From assembly GCF_921293095.1 (NCBI RefSeq), contig NC_060252.1, forward strand, positions 8,060,001 to 8,124,000: 64,000 nucleotides of DNA, written 5' to 3'. Made by a program: the position numbers and the translations under genes. Within the stretch, counting starts at the first letter, position 1. Each line of letters opens with the position of its first letter. The notes below the pieces were generated by a model. It saw nothing but the letters and a program-made list of their open reading frames with translations, was not told the origin of the DNA and made no database searches. Below are positions 12,201-23,220 of this stretch, piece by piece. Source of the DNA: Ischnura elegans. Taxonomy: Eukaryota > Arthropoda > Insecta > Odonata > Coenagrionidae.

Positions 12201-12777
12201 AGTAGCTGGAGTTCTTAATTGCACTGCTACTGCACTGCCATCCCTATTCCAAACTCCACTGGTTTGTTTCAATTTCAATGCAGTTTCAGCATAGAAGCAA
12301 GGCAGTGAGTTTCAAGGTAGTTTCAGCTCAGTTTCAGTCAAGTTTCAAGGGAGAAATTTTTACTTGAGGGGGCCCAAGCCGTGAGGAAAAAATGTGTCGG
12401 GCGTGAGGAAAAAATGTGCCAGGCTTGCCGATTTTCCCTGGAGTATCCAGATATCAAGATTCGAGTTATTAGGGTAAGGAGCACGACGGAGGTTTCTCAA
12501 CACAAAAATCAGCGTCATTCACTGAATGAAGAGTGTATGATGGAGCTAACGGTGACCAAGCAATCCTATGTATGTTCATTACGGTAGTTGCCAAAGTTCT
12601 TTTTTTAAGTGTTCAATGTTCAATGTCTGAAAGCTATGCTAGGGTGTTAGGATGGAATCCTTTGAAATTAGGGAGAAAAATAGTTGGTTACGTGGGTTCT
12701 GCAAAGAGTTTATAAAAGAACAGGCTAAGAAGGAAATAGGTCAAATGCTGGACTCATCCAGCTATTACTTAGGAATC

Positions 12778-13997
12778 CACATTGCAAAGAATATCTTCTA
12801 GATATCTACAAAATATCAAGAACGTCTTCAGCTAATGTCTATAAAATATCTTGTAATATCTTCTAGATATTTTGTAGATATCTGAAAGTCTGCTTCTCTG
12901 ATATCTACAAGATATATTTGAGAAGATATTTTCTAGAAATTCTCGTTCAAATTGGACCCATTGGGAAAATTCAGGATGACTAAAATAAAATATTTTTCGG
13001 TATAACCAGAGTTTATTTTCAACTGACAGCCTAATGGTGGAGCGAGAGGTGATGGTAGGGTGCCTTCTGGGGATTCTTCCTGAATATTGGAACCCCTCCA
13101 GCTTTCACTTCTTTCTAGTAGGGGCTTCCTCCTCTGATTCCCAATTTGAAGTTACCAAAGCAGCTTACAATTTCCTTTTAGATTTCTCATAGGAGACTGC
13201 AACATTATCAATCAATGTTGATTCCGTGTCTAGCATAAATATAGGTCTTGAAGAATTTATAAAACAAGTTTTTGCCAACATATTTAAACACCTTCGTCAG
13301 AGCAATGAATGCATGATATTTATACGAACATACTGTTCAGTACATAACTGTGATATGTAAAAGGTTACGACAATATTTGTTACGATGGTAAAACAATTTA
13401 GCTGTAAATTAATTATAAAAAGAAGATACTATAATTTTCACATACCTTCTATTCCACTGAATTGGATTTGTTTATTGATGGTAACTAAGCTAAGGTTCAT
13501 AGTAACGATAGTAATCAATCAATTTTGATTGATTAATTACTTTTAATTGATCATTCCTTTAAATAATAATTATTTTATTAGATTACTTTCAGCATCTAAA
13601 ATTCTGGTACTTTTGGAATTCGCATAGAATGGAAATATTCCAGACATCTAGTAGTTATTTAAAAAAGAAGCTACCATTACTTTAAATCACTTTTATAAAC
13701 ATTTGCCAGAAGAGTTCCCTTTGCTTTTTTAGTGCACGTGCGTACAATGACTGTATCTATCCATCCACCAGGAAGCATAGCAGATGCAGTTTTTTTTTCA
13801 AGATTTGGGTTCTTTTTGGCTAATTTCACTGGACTTTAACAAAAAGAGTCTCCGCTCAAAAAGACATATAGTAGACGTACATCTTTTTGACTATGCTAGT
13901 AGATTTTTAAAATATCCAAGTCATTGAAGACATGTTATAGACTTCTAGTATATATTTAAAATATCGAAGACATTGAAGATATTTTGTGCTGTGTGGA
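12778..13997. mobile_element. 1.2-kb inverted-repeat element with palindromic ATATCTTCTAGATAT words
   Basis: The left terminus CCACATTGCAAAGAATATCT mirrors the right terminus, whose reverse complement is CCACACAGCACAAAATATCT. Just inside the left end are many copies of palindromic words such as AATATCTTCTAGATAT and GATATCTACAAGATAT. Related words lie near the right end. The interior is AT-rich with no transposase frame, so the element is non-autonomous. I do not recognise the superfamily. Confidence 0.6.
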
Positions 13998-14078
13998 AAG
14001 GGATGATCTTAAAGTCAAAATTAAGTTAATTGAAGAAGAAAATTTACATGTTCAAGAAATCCTTCCAATGTATAACCC

Positions 14079-15811
14079 AATTGGAAAATTCTTATAAGAA
14101 ATTGGGCATTTTTCTTATAAGAAAATTTTTATAAGAAGCATTCTTATAAAATTTTTTAACCAAATCAATTTTAAATCAATTACACAATGTTATTTAAAAG
14201 AAATTTTCTGATGGAAATATTTATTATAAACATCATATCGTCATGCTTAAAACACTTGTGCAAACTTCTATAAAAAGCTACATAAGATTTACATCCCTAC
14301 TGAGAGTGCAAAGTTAGCATTATGCCTAATTTAATCCAAATTTAGACACCTATATCTGGTACACAGCAAACCCAATGATTCCCCATACGCCAAATGTAAC
14401 TGTCTATCATTAGAGTGCATCAAGCAAGGACGTTCGACAAGCCCTGTAAAGTTCACCTGACTGCCCAGACAAGGCGAGATACCATAGAGGTCCTTCAGGT
14501 CATGGCTTCTGCATAGGGTTAACGTCCCCACATGCTAAAAGAAACTAAAAGCAATAGAACCAACAATAGCCTAGAATGATGGACTGATAATAGAATACGA
14601 CTTTGGCAATCACTACGCAATGAAAGATAAAGGAATTGCAATTTGGAATATGGTTTAACATGGAAAATTGAAGAAGCAAATAAAATAAAATTCAAGTTTG
14701 ACCAGTGATACTTCAAGAGATTAGAAGGGACGGAAAAACTGATAAATCAAATGAATATGAGCTATGTTTCTTTAAGATACCAGAGTCTAATGGCCTGTAC
14801 ATGCAGGCTTGGATAGATAATGACAGAAATAGACAAAGTAAAATGGAATGTGATGCCTTTGGAGAAAAGATACGTAGAATATGGCTAACAATAGGTGCAA
14901 CATTTAGATAAATTAATAGAAATCACAGAAACACTGATAAATAATAATAGTTGATGTATTTTCCATAAAAAAATAACTGCAAATCTTTTAGGCTTATTCG
15001 TAAAAATTCTTTCTCATTATCTTCCAAGACGACTAAATCACTCACTTCGTCCATTGTAGCACTGTTTTCATCAAAACTTCCACTTATATTAGATATGCCA
15101 CAGTCTGAAAAAATATATCTATCTAAATTAATGATGAAAATTTAAAATTCCATGAAACTCTGTTTAAGGCAACGTGATTTAAGGAATGCCAATTTCGTAA
15201 GGCTTACCTAATGAGGTCAATACCTTTTTTGTTAGAAGCACACGACTTATTTCATGCAACTGATATCACAAAAACATAGTGAATGATTAACATATAAAAG
15301 CAATCCCTGACAACCAAACAAGGTTTCCATGTGAACCGTATCCTGCAACATATGCAATATAGGTACACGTGGTGTTTATTCATGGCCTACATCGAACTTC
15401 CATCAGTTAATTAAATAACCTGTAGACTCAAAATAAGACAGATTTTATTATTCTAAAACTTTTCGTGTGCTCTCATAGGGATATATATATTAACAAGTTG
15501 CATAAAAAGAAGCCTAAGCTTCTTGGGACCATTCATGTCAAATGCCAGCTGAAAATGAGAGAAAATTAGCAGAACACCACTTCACAAAGAGTTAAAACAT
15601 AATTTCCAAAAAAATCTTATAAGAATTATCAATTGCCAACAGTTATGGTGACTTGAACGCCTTCCAGATAAAAACCTGAAAGGTATGCGACCTGCGGAAC
15701 ATTCTTATAGAATTCCATAGGACATGCAGAGTTCTTACAAGAATTTCTGTGAGAGTTATAAAATCCTATAAGAGTTTCTGTAAGACTTATAAGAAATTTC
15801 CAGTAGGGAAG
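14079..15811. mobile_element. 1.7-kb inverted-repeat element with TTCTTATAAGAA words
   Basis: The left border cccaattggaaaattcttat mirrors the right border (reverse complement ccctactggaaatttcttat). Copies of the palindrome TTCTTATAAGAA and its variants cluster at 14090-14150 and 15697-15805. No transposase frame is visible. The design parallels the neighbouring element that ends about 80 bp upstream. Confidence 0.5.
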
Positions 15812-16026
15812 AATGAAGGAGTAGAAAGACGAACCAGAGGAATTTTTAAAAATATCTTTCCCGCAAATTTTAAAAATTCTTTAGAGTAAATCTTCCTCGA
15901 TTCTTGGTTGATGTCATTGCGATTCATTAGGGGGAGTTGAAAATTGGTTATTTGGTTCAAAATTCATTTATTAGCAGAGTGGTATTTGTATTGTTGCTTT
16001 ACTTTGCTCTTAGGAAGGTAGGCTTT

Positions 16027-16578
16027 TCTGTCATCTTCCCTCATACGAAAGAGGATGTCTATTTGTTTGTGCACTAGATGTGTTTCCATACAGCCGCACG
16101 GATTGAAACCAAAAATGGTACATGCTTGCATCTCATGCTCACAAACCCAGTAGAGCTTCGGTTGCCTTTTTTTCTCATTACCATTTGTTACGTCACATGA
16201 CAGAGCTTCTGTGATTGGACATCCTGCCGGGTATGCACACCTCTTGACACACTCAAAGGGAAAACATAATTTAAAGGATTCTACACTTACAATTAGCTAT
16301 TATGTAATCCTCTCTGTGCAAAGCTTTTCCTGGGGTAGGTGTTCACGCAAAGTTTTTGGTCCAAGCACGCAAACACACAATGATGAATGATGTGGACCAG
16401 GGTAGGAGCTGGGCGATACACGGTAATTGTTTTTTCCATTGTTTGCTGTTAAATATGTATAACATCATTATCCCTGATGTGCTCCTTTACCTAAAAATCC
16501 TGCCATTGACCCTAAATTTCCAAGTGTCTCAATTCTCTGGCTACTACCCTTCCCGAGCAACACCGGGAAGTCTGCTAG
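16027..16578 (+). mobile_element. Non-autonomous Helitron, 3' end defined
   Basis: The 3' end shows a 7-bp hairpin (CTTCCCG 16549-16555 with CGGGAAG 16564-16570), then tctg, then CTAG at 16575-16578 followed by T. This is the expected Helitron terminus, although the hairpin is closer to CTAG than usual. Near the 5' side, cgaaagaggatgtctatttg and gccgcacggattgaaaccaa resemble typical insect Helitron leading sequence. The 5' border is an estimate. No Rep/helicase is encoded. Confidence 0.6.
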
Positions 16579-18400
16579 TTTAATTCTCATGTTACCACCT
16601 GTTGATAGCCTGCCCGTAGCAACATGTATTAAATTAATAAAATTGATGAGCCATAAAAGGTCTATTTAAATTATTTCATCAATTGAAAACTGGAGAAAAT
16701 ACTGATCTGATATCCAAAATTAATTTTACTGTCACAGCTCTTGGGCACTCAACAGAGGCCCCAGGTAAGTTTTCACAGAAAAACACTTGGCCCCAACTCC
16801 ACAGAGAAAATTAGCAATAAGTTATTCAGAAAGAACAATTAACATGGTATTCAAATCCACTCATGTGAATGCCATAGAAAAAATAAGCACAGATATTACC
16901 AGGTGGAATTAGCGTGGGATTCACTCAATTATGAACTGACTGGAAACTTTGGACTGTGCAGTTGGTGTTATGTCATGGTTTACACTGAACATTGGCATCG
17001 TCAGCATCAACACTGTGGGGGGTACAAATGGGGTTACATTAAATTTTTTATACAATTTAGGGGAGGGACAAAACTGAGTTTTCAAATATTCGAGGGGATG
17101 CTTCCCCCATTTCCCCTATGGTGGCGACGCCCGTTGCACTGAATATAATTTAAAGGTTATTCAAAGGAATGGCATATAGTTCCAAAAACAAAAATGATGG
17201 TAACAAAATATCAGACATATGTAATTTAACATTATTTTAATATTTTTTATTAATGAAAATCGATAAATAATTTTGTAGAAAATAACATTGTATCAGCTTA
17301 GTACCCATAAACAAATATTGGAGAAAAGGAAGGTGTAGAAATTCTACTTCCCTTATTGTTAATTTGGAATGAATTTGAATGTTTAAGAAAAAAAAAGGTT
17401 TCAAACATTTTTCATGAATAACTTTTTTAAAAAACTGTGTTCAACTATAAAAAGTGCTATGAACAAAAAATTGTACCTAATGATGAAAATGAAGATAATT
17501 GTTCTTCAAAAAATGTTTAAAAAAAATGGAATACAAAGCAAGATGGATGGGGACTCCATGTTGGTGATTCGTTTAACCGAGGATTGATTTTATAAACACT
17601 ACAAAGCTTTTTCAATGCTTGAAATGACATTTCAAATGAAACTGAACAAAGTCAATGAATGGAAAATTGAAGGAGCAATCGTTAAACACTCTTATTTTCC
17701 ACAAGAAATGAGCAATTAAAGCAGCACCATTTCCTTCAGACTATTTCAACCTTTTAATAATCAATTAAAATCATTATTTGAACACATACAGGGTGATTTT
17801 TAGGGGTTGAATAATGGAAAAAAGTCTTTCATTAACAATATTGAGGAGAATTTTTATTTTTAATGACAGCACAAGATTGACATTACTCATCCTAAACTTT
17901 TAATAATTAAATTTTGGCATTACTTATAGCATAGGAGTCCTTTAAAAGGGTTGAAAATTGAAAAACTTGTGGCTGCAACATGCCTGTGTGGAAAATATGA
18001 ACTGAATCCTTATTTTCTGAATAAATTACGAACTATACAAAAATACTGATGACATTAAAATATAATTTTCCACATTTTTATTGCAAAAACTTGTAAACAT
18101 CAATTTCTACCTTTATATTGTAATTAAGCAAATGCTATAATTTTAATATTTTCAATAATATATCTATCAAAGAAAGTATCGTGATAAAAGAAGACTGTGT
18201 AACAATTAATGTGTGTTTTAACTGACAATGCAAGTGATCGTAGGCTTTCCTGACGAATACTATTGATGAAATCTTCTTCGGTTTGGCACAAGGTAATGCT
18301 GTTTAAAGTCGAGAAGATTTAAAGTGATTTTATCAATGAGTCACGTAATGGTGGACAACAATTCTTCTTGACAGCTGAAGTAAATAATGGGAGTAATATG
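16579..18400. other. AT-rich intergenic DNA, nothing recognised
   Basis: There is no splice-supported exon or inverted-repeat border in this interval. Open frames are short and lack recognisable motifs. Confidence 0.4.
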
Positions 18401-18581
18401 TAATGGTGAATGGTAGTGGTCGGCCGTGTTTTTACTCCTGATTTTTCTTCGTGATGACTCGTCCAGGACAATTGTGTTTGTGATTTATGTGTTAATTTAA
18501 TTTGTCAAGAAAAGGTGTACATTTCAATTGATTATAATTGATTTATTCCCCTTTGCCGATCACACATACTGAGGGCAGTAA

Positions 18582-18590
18582 TGAACAAGG
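18582..18590 (+). other. Candidate first coding exon (Met-Asn-Lys then GTGAGT)
   Basis: The sequence cagtaATGAACAAG is followed immediately by GTGAGT, a strong 5' splice site. Joined to the 23171 exon, this would encode a hydrophobic peptide, MNKARQLIFAIVLLHAIIFR, but the frame then closes soon inside the next exon. No promoter motif is obvious. It may be an alternative leader or chance. Confidence 0.2.
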
Positions 18591-19039
18591 TGAGTTATTT
18601 TTTTACACTCTTATTGAATTTCCGTCTCGAGAGAAATATGGGAATTTTAAGCTTACATCCTTGTAGCTAGATGATGCAGTTCAAAATGGTTTATTTTTGC
18701 ATGATCTTCTGCGTAAAGATTGTAATATATGTTGATCATGTTCATTAACATCCCCAACAAAAACATCATGAAAGCATTGTAATCCATTTTTTTAAAGAAT
18801 TAAATAAAATGTATAGTAATGTCTTGAAACAGTGAATAAGTCTGCCTCAAAATGTTTTTTTTTTCTCGACCCTAAATCCGTCTTTCCACAGCATCTATAA
18901 AGTCTTCATGCAGTTTCACATTCATATTATTTGCAGAGTCACTTACGTGCTTAATTATTTGTTTCAGACAGTCCAGATACCTAAGGTAGAAAAATGTAAC
19001 TATTTGACTTGAAAAATTAAACCATATAAAATACAAATA

Positions 19040-20880
19040 CAATACAGAGGAAGGACAGAATCGTTACAAGAGAATAAGGAACGAAATATGTCGTAAAGCG
19101 CGGAAGGCTAGAGAAACGTGGATGAAAAGCATTTGCGAAGACGTGCAAAACAATCTTAAACATGGAAAAGTAGAGGCCGCTTATAGGATAGTGAGGAACC
19201 ACTTTAAGGAAAGGGGCGTAAGATGTAATACCCTTAGGGACAAAGACGGAGAACTATTGATTGAAAACGAAGAAAAAGGGAAGAGATGGAAGGAATATCT
19301 GGAAGATTTGTACAAAGGAAGCAGCCTCAGAACGAATGCTATCGAAAACGAGAGGGATGACGATGAAATGGGAGCCCCAATTTTAAGATCGGAGTTTGAT
19401 GCGGCTGTAAGAGACCTCAGGATAAATAAAGCGTCTGGCATTGATGACATTCCTGCAGAACTAATCAAAAATTCAGGAGAGAAGACGTTGAACCAGCTAT
19501 ACAAAATCATTAGTGAAATGTATTCGACAGGTGAGATACCAAAGGACTTTGAGAGGAACATTATAATCCATATTCCTAAGAAGAAAAGAGCGGAGAACTG
19601 CGAAGATTTTAGGACCATTAGCCTTACTACACATGCGTCGAAGATACTGACAAGGATCATCTATAGAAGAATAGAACGAAAAGCAGAAGATTACTTGGAT
19701 GAGGACCAATTTGGATTCAGAAAAAACAAAGACACAAGGGAAGCAATATTGGCCCTAAGACTGCTCATAGAGAAGAGAATGGAAAAGAACAAGCCAACAT
19801 TCGTTGCGTTTGTGGAATTAGAGAAAGCATTTGACAACGTGGATTGGAGCACAATGCTTGGAATCCTAAAGGAAATTGGGGTTCTTTATAATGACAGAAG
19901 AATCATCCACAGTTTATACAAAAACCAAGTAGCCGTGATAAAATCAGGGCCCAGCTGTGAAGAAGCAAGAATTAAGAAAGGAGTGCGACAAGGCTGTACA
20001 TTGTCACCCGTAATTTTCAACGTTTATATTGAGAAAGCCATTAATGAAATCAAAGAAAAGGCATTGGGAGTGAATATCCATGGAGAAAAAATTAGCATGC
20101 TAAGATTTGCCGATGACATAGCCGTTATAGCAGAAACAGAGAAGGATTTGAAAAATATTCTGGTTAATATGGGTAGGGTAATGAGTAGATATCAACTGAA
20201 AATAAGCACGAAGAAAACCAAGATCTTAGTATGCAGCAGAAGAGAAGAAGTCAAGACCAACATTAAAATGGGGAGGCAAAAACTGATAGAGGTGGATGAA
20301 TTCTGTTATTGGGGAAGCAAGATAACTAATGACGGGAGAAGTAAGAAAGAAATTATCAGCAGAATAGCCCAGGCGAAGAGAGCATTCCACCAAAAGAGAG
20401 ACCTGCTTACAGCGGGAAACTTAAATATGGAAGTAAAGAAACAATTTATAAGAACCTACATCTGGAGTATGCTCCTATACGGAAGTGAGGCATGGACAAT
20501 GACCGCAGCGGAGAAAGCAAGGTTAGAGGCCTTCGAAATGTGGTGCTACAGAAGAATGATGAAAATCAAATGGATCGACCGAGTTAGTAACGAGGAAGTC
20601 CTAAGAAGAGTAGGAGAGAAGAGAAGCCTCATGAAAACCTTAATAAGAAGACGGAACAACCTTATAGGCCACATCTTGAGACATGATGGCCTGATGAAGA
20701 CAATCGTCTAAGGACAAGTGGAAGGCAAGAATGGAAAAGGAAGACCCCGAACAAAATATATGGAACAAGTAAAGAGAGATGTGAAAGAGAAGAAATACGT
20801 AGGTGTGAAAAGATTAGCTGATAGGAGAATAGAGTGGAGAGCTGCGTCAAACCAATCCTAGGATTGTTGACCAATGATGA
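19040..20880 (+). pseudogene. RTE-type non-LTR retrotransposon, 5'-truncated dead copy
   Basis: The open frame 19122-20711 (529 codons, in-frame upstream to about 19048) encodes a non-LTR reverse transcriptase. It has fingers with NKASGIDDIPAELIK, template-binding RQGCTLSPVIFNVYIE, the catalytic FADD box (residues 329-332) and a C-terminal tail with YGSEAWTMTAAE and RRNNLIGHILRHD. The endonuclease domain is absent, as in a 5'-truncated insertion. In motif A the usual Asp before LEKAFD is Glu (codon 19815-19817). A TAA at 20709 interrupts a frame that continues as GQVEGKNGKGRPRTKYMEQ to about 20862. The 3' end reads ttgaccaatgatgatgaaaa, a short-repeat tail typical of RTE. The copy is very probably inactive. 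Confidence 0.9.
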
Positions 20881-21289
20881 TGAAAATACAACTATTTAAT
20901 TTGACGTCTTTTTACTGTGAATTTGATTAGAATAATTAATTTAATTTTGGCATGCAATTGCAGTTTTATTCGTCATTCATATCTCTAGTATAATTTCTAA
21001 AATCTCAGTATGGATATATTAAATGACTGTGGCTGAACAAAGATTAGTTTAAGGAATTAACTCCAATGTACTTTCTGTTGTGCAGTGCAAGTGCACACAG
21101 TGTAGTTATTTGGTGAATCCATCCAGTTTCCCATGGGTGTCATGCAGATTTTTGATGGGGATCCTCTTAGATTTTCTATTAAGTCTGGATATCCCTTAGA
21201 ATTCAAGAGGATTTCTCCTAATTGGAAATATTCAATTCTGTTCAATTGAAAAGTGACAAATTTCAATTGAATATATGGAAATTCTATTG

Positions 21290-21592
21290 AATATGAGGAA
21301 ATTAGTTATTTAATATCCAGTGAATGCCCACACGATTCCCGAAGGATATCCATTGAACGTCCACAGGATTCTCGATGAATATCTATTGGATATCTCATGC
21401 ATAACCATGGTATGTCCAAATGGAGGACATTTGGGTACCCACTGGACATCCATTAATTGTTCACAGGATTCTCCATAGTTATCCACTGGATAACCAATGG
21501 ACGTCCAATGTACATCCATGGTATGTCCAGATAGAGGACACTGGATATCATGGATACCAACTTGGATACCCAATAGGTATATTGTGCTGTGT
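21290..21592. mobile_element. Fragment of element with GGATATCC / ATCCATTGGAT words
   Basis: The block is almost entirely made of variants of ggatatccattggatatcc and ggtatgtccaaatggaggac, read equally well on both strands. Its right edge, reverse-complemented, is CCACACAGCACAATATACCT, matching the terminus of the 12778-13997 element (CCACACAGCACAAAATATCT). No clear left partner was found, so the element looks truncated on the left. Confidence 0.5.
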
Positions 21593-21599
21593 GGGTCTT

Positions 21600-22800
21600 A
21601 TATATTTACAAAATATGCTGAGCATACACACTTAACATAAACGTGGAGCATATTCTCAGCTAGACAAATGCATTGTGTCAGCAAATGTTCAGTATGTATT
21701 GAAGATTTAAAACACATTTTTCAAATATATTTTAAGCATGTGCCGGACAAACATTATGCGATTCGGGTAAATTATTCCTCCATAGTAGAACCGCAAGCAA
21801 GCGCAATATAATCCACAGGATAGAGATCTTGCTTTGAAAAGTTCAAAATACTGCAATAAAAATAAATCATGGTAAAAAATTGAAGATATATGACTAAGTG
21901 ATAAGGCCGTTGAGCCTTCGCCACAAAGAAAAATTCGTTACTTTCACTGCTAAAGTTGTTGGAGTAAGGCGTTAATTAAGGTCAGTTACGTCAGAAAGAG
22001 TGTTTTCGGCTCTCAGGCCATTTTCAGAGGTATAAAAAACAGGGGAGATCAGGAAGACGTCTCAATCAATGGTTCAACGGATCACCAAACTCTTGCGTAA
22101 TATGTAACAACAAGAGGCTAGATCGAGGAATAAACGAATGATAGCACATGTATACAAAGAGCAAATTTTACCCCGCAGAAAAATGTTTCAGCTGCGGGAG
22201 AATAATGAAATTTAAAAAGAATGACAGTTCAAGAAAGGAATAATTCCACCAAACCAAATATTTCAGGAGTATTGTCACCAAGTGTAGACAAGCCTTAACC
22301 TAACAAATCAACAGATGAATACTTAGCCACCAAAATACAGTCCTCGCTAATCACTCTTATCAATATCTTCTTGCATGACATCTTCTACCCAATAGAGACA
22401 ACACAAAAGCATTAGCCATTAAAATAAATTTGATATTTTATCACTCATTGTGAATGAGTAAGGGTATATTAGTAATGCATATGGCTTCAGCAATCGCGGA
22501 ACAGGGTTTGCTGGCAACACGACTTTACTCCCCCACGCAGTCCTATTAACTCATTGTAAAATGTAAACTGATGTAAACCGATGTAATCTAAACATTCCAT
22601 TTGCGATGCGGACAGGGTTTCCAACTTTCAATGGAGTAATGAAATTTTTGACAAATATTAATCGTCTAAAACAAAGGAACAATATCTTAAAACAACCAAC
22701 AAAAAATATTAAAAAGGTTAAAAATGCCTATTTCTCATCAAAATATTGAATTATTTGTTTTTTAAGAATCATAGAGTATCATTCTAGTACGTATGTGAAC
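21600..22800. other. Intergenic DNA upstream of the zinc-finger gene
   Basis: No open frame or repeat border is supported. The sequence is AT-rich up to the promoter motifs at 22808. Confidence 0.4.
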
Positions 22801-22807
22801 ACAGTGT

Positions 22808-22846
22808 ACCGGAAGTACTTTAAAGGAACAGTGCTGCAATATGGCG
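22808..22846 (+). promoter_or_regulatory. Probable TATA-less promoter: ETS and YY1-type sites
   Basis: ACCGGAAGT at 22808-22816 is the full ETS-family consensus. CAATATGGCG at 22837-22846 matches the YY1 type CAANATGGCG. The pair close to a transcription start is typical of TATA-less housekeeping promoters. It lies about 140 bp before the first splice donor (22989) of the zinc-finger gene. The transcription start is inferred, not seen. Confidence 0.55.
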
Positions 22847-22988
22847 TCTGTTTGTTGACAATCGTCTGCTTCGTCAAGAGTTGTGGAAGGAAGAACAATT
22901 AAAGTTGTTGTTTTATATTTGTTTCAAGCAAACACTTCGCATCTGGAAACGTACTTAACCGTTCGCCGTTTTCTACGAGTTACTATGA
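22841..22988 (+). other. Zinc-finger gene exon 1 (5' UTR, upstream ORFs)
   Basis: The exon ends with ATGA followed by GTAAGT at 22989. It contains a 5-codon upstream frame (ATG 22841, TGA 22856-22858) and a second ATG at 22985. Spliced to exon 2, the second ATG opens a 39-codon frame that ends at 23380 and overlaps the main start in another phase. The exon's 5' limit is set only by the promoter motifs. Confidence 0.5.
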
Positions 22989-23170
22989 GTAAGTATAAGC
23001 GTAAATACTTAGTTCTAAAATACGATTAAGAAGTCTTCGTAATGCGGAGTTCATTCATAGCAGATTTGTCAACATTGGGTTAATTATTGGACGAATGATA
23101 TCTTGATGCCTACATGTGAAATTAAATTTGTTCATATCACTTTATTATTTGTTATAGTGCTGTTTTGCAG

Positions 23171-23220
23171 GCACGACAGTTGATCTTTGCAATTGTACTC
23201 CTTCATGCAATCATTTTCCG
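23171..23220 (+). other. Zinc-finger gene exon 2
   Basis: The 50-nt exon has acceptor tgctgttttgcag and donor GTAAGT. It carries the last part of the 5' UTR and the first 16 coding bases (ATG 23205). It ends in phase 1, and the first codon of exon 3 is completed as GAA (Glu). Confidence 0.7.

Larger units (their letters stand above)
10128..12400. mobile_element. 2.3-kb inverted-repeat element with long subterminal arrays
   Basis: The left part (cagtggcgccgactcc, then ccaagtaaaaatttttccct and tgaaac) mirrors the right part (reverse complement gggccccctcaagtaaaaat, then ttctcccttgaaac). Both arms are built from the word CTGAAACTCC: plus orientation on the left, complement (gggagtttcag) on the right. 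The extreme right end is degraded, so that border is approximate. The left terminus looks hAT-like. The interior (10700-11990) has short open frames but no recognisable transposase. Confidence 0.6.

Noticed and set aside
12021..12278. Frame encoding a repeated LKLPWP motif
   Set aside because: It is a translation of the 24-bp minisatellite, whose unit length varies and does not keep a frame.
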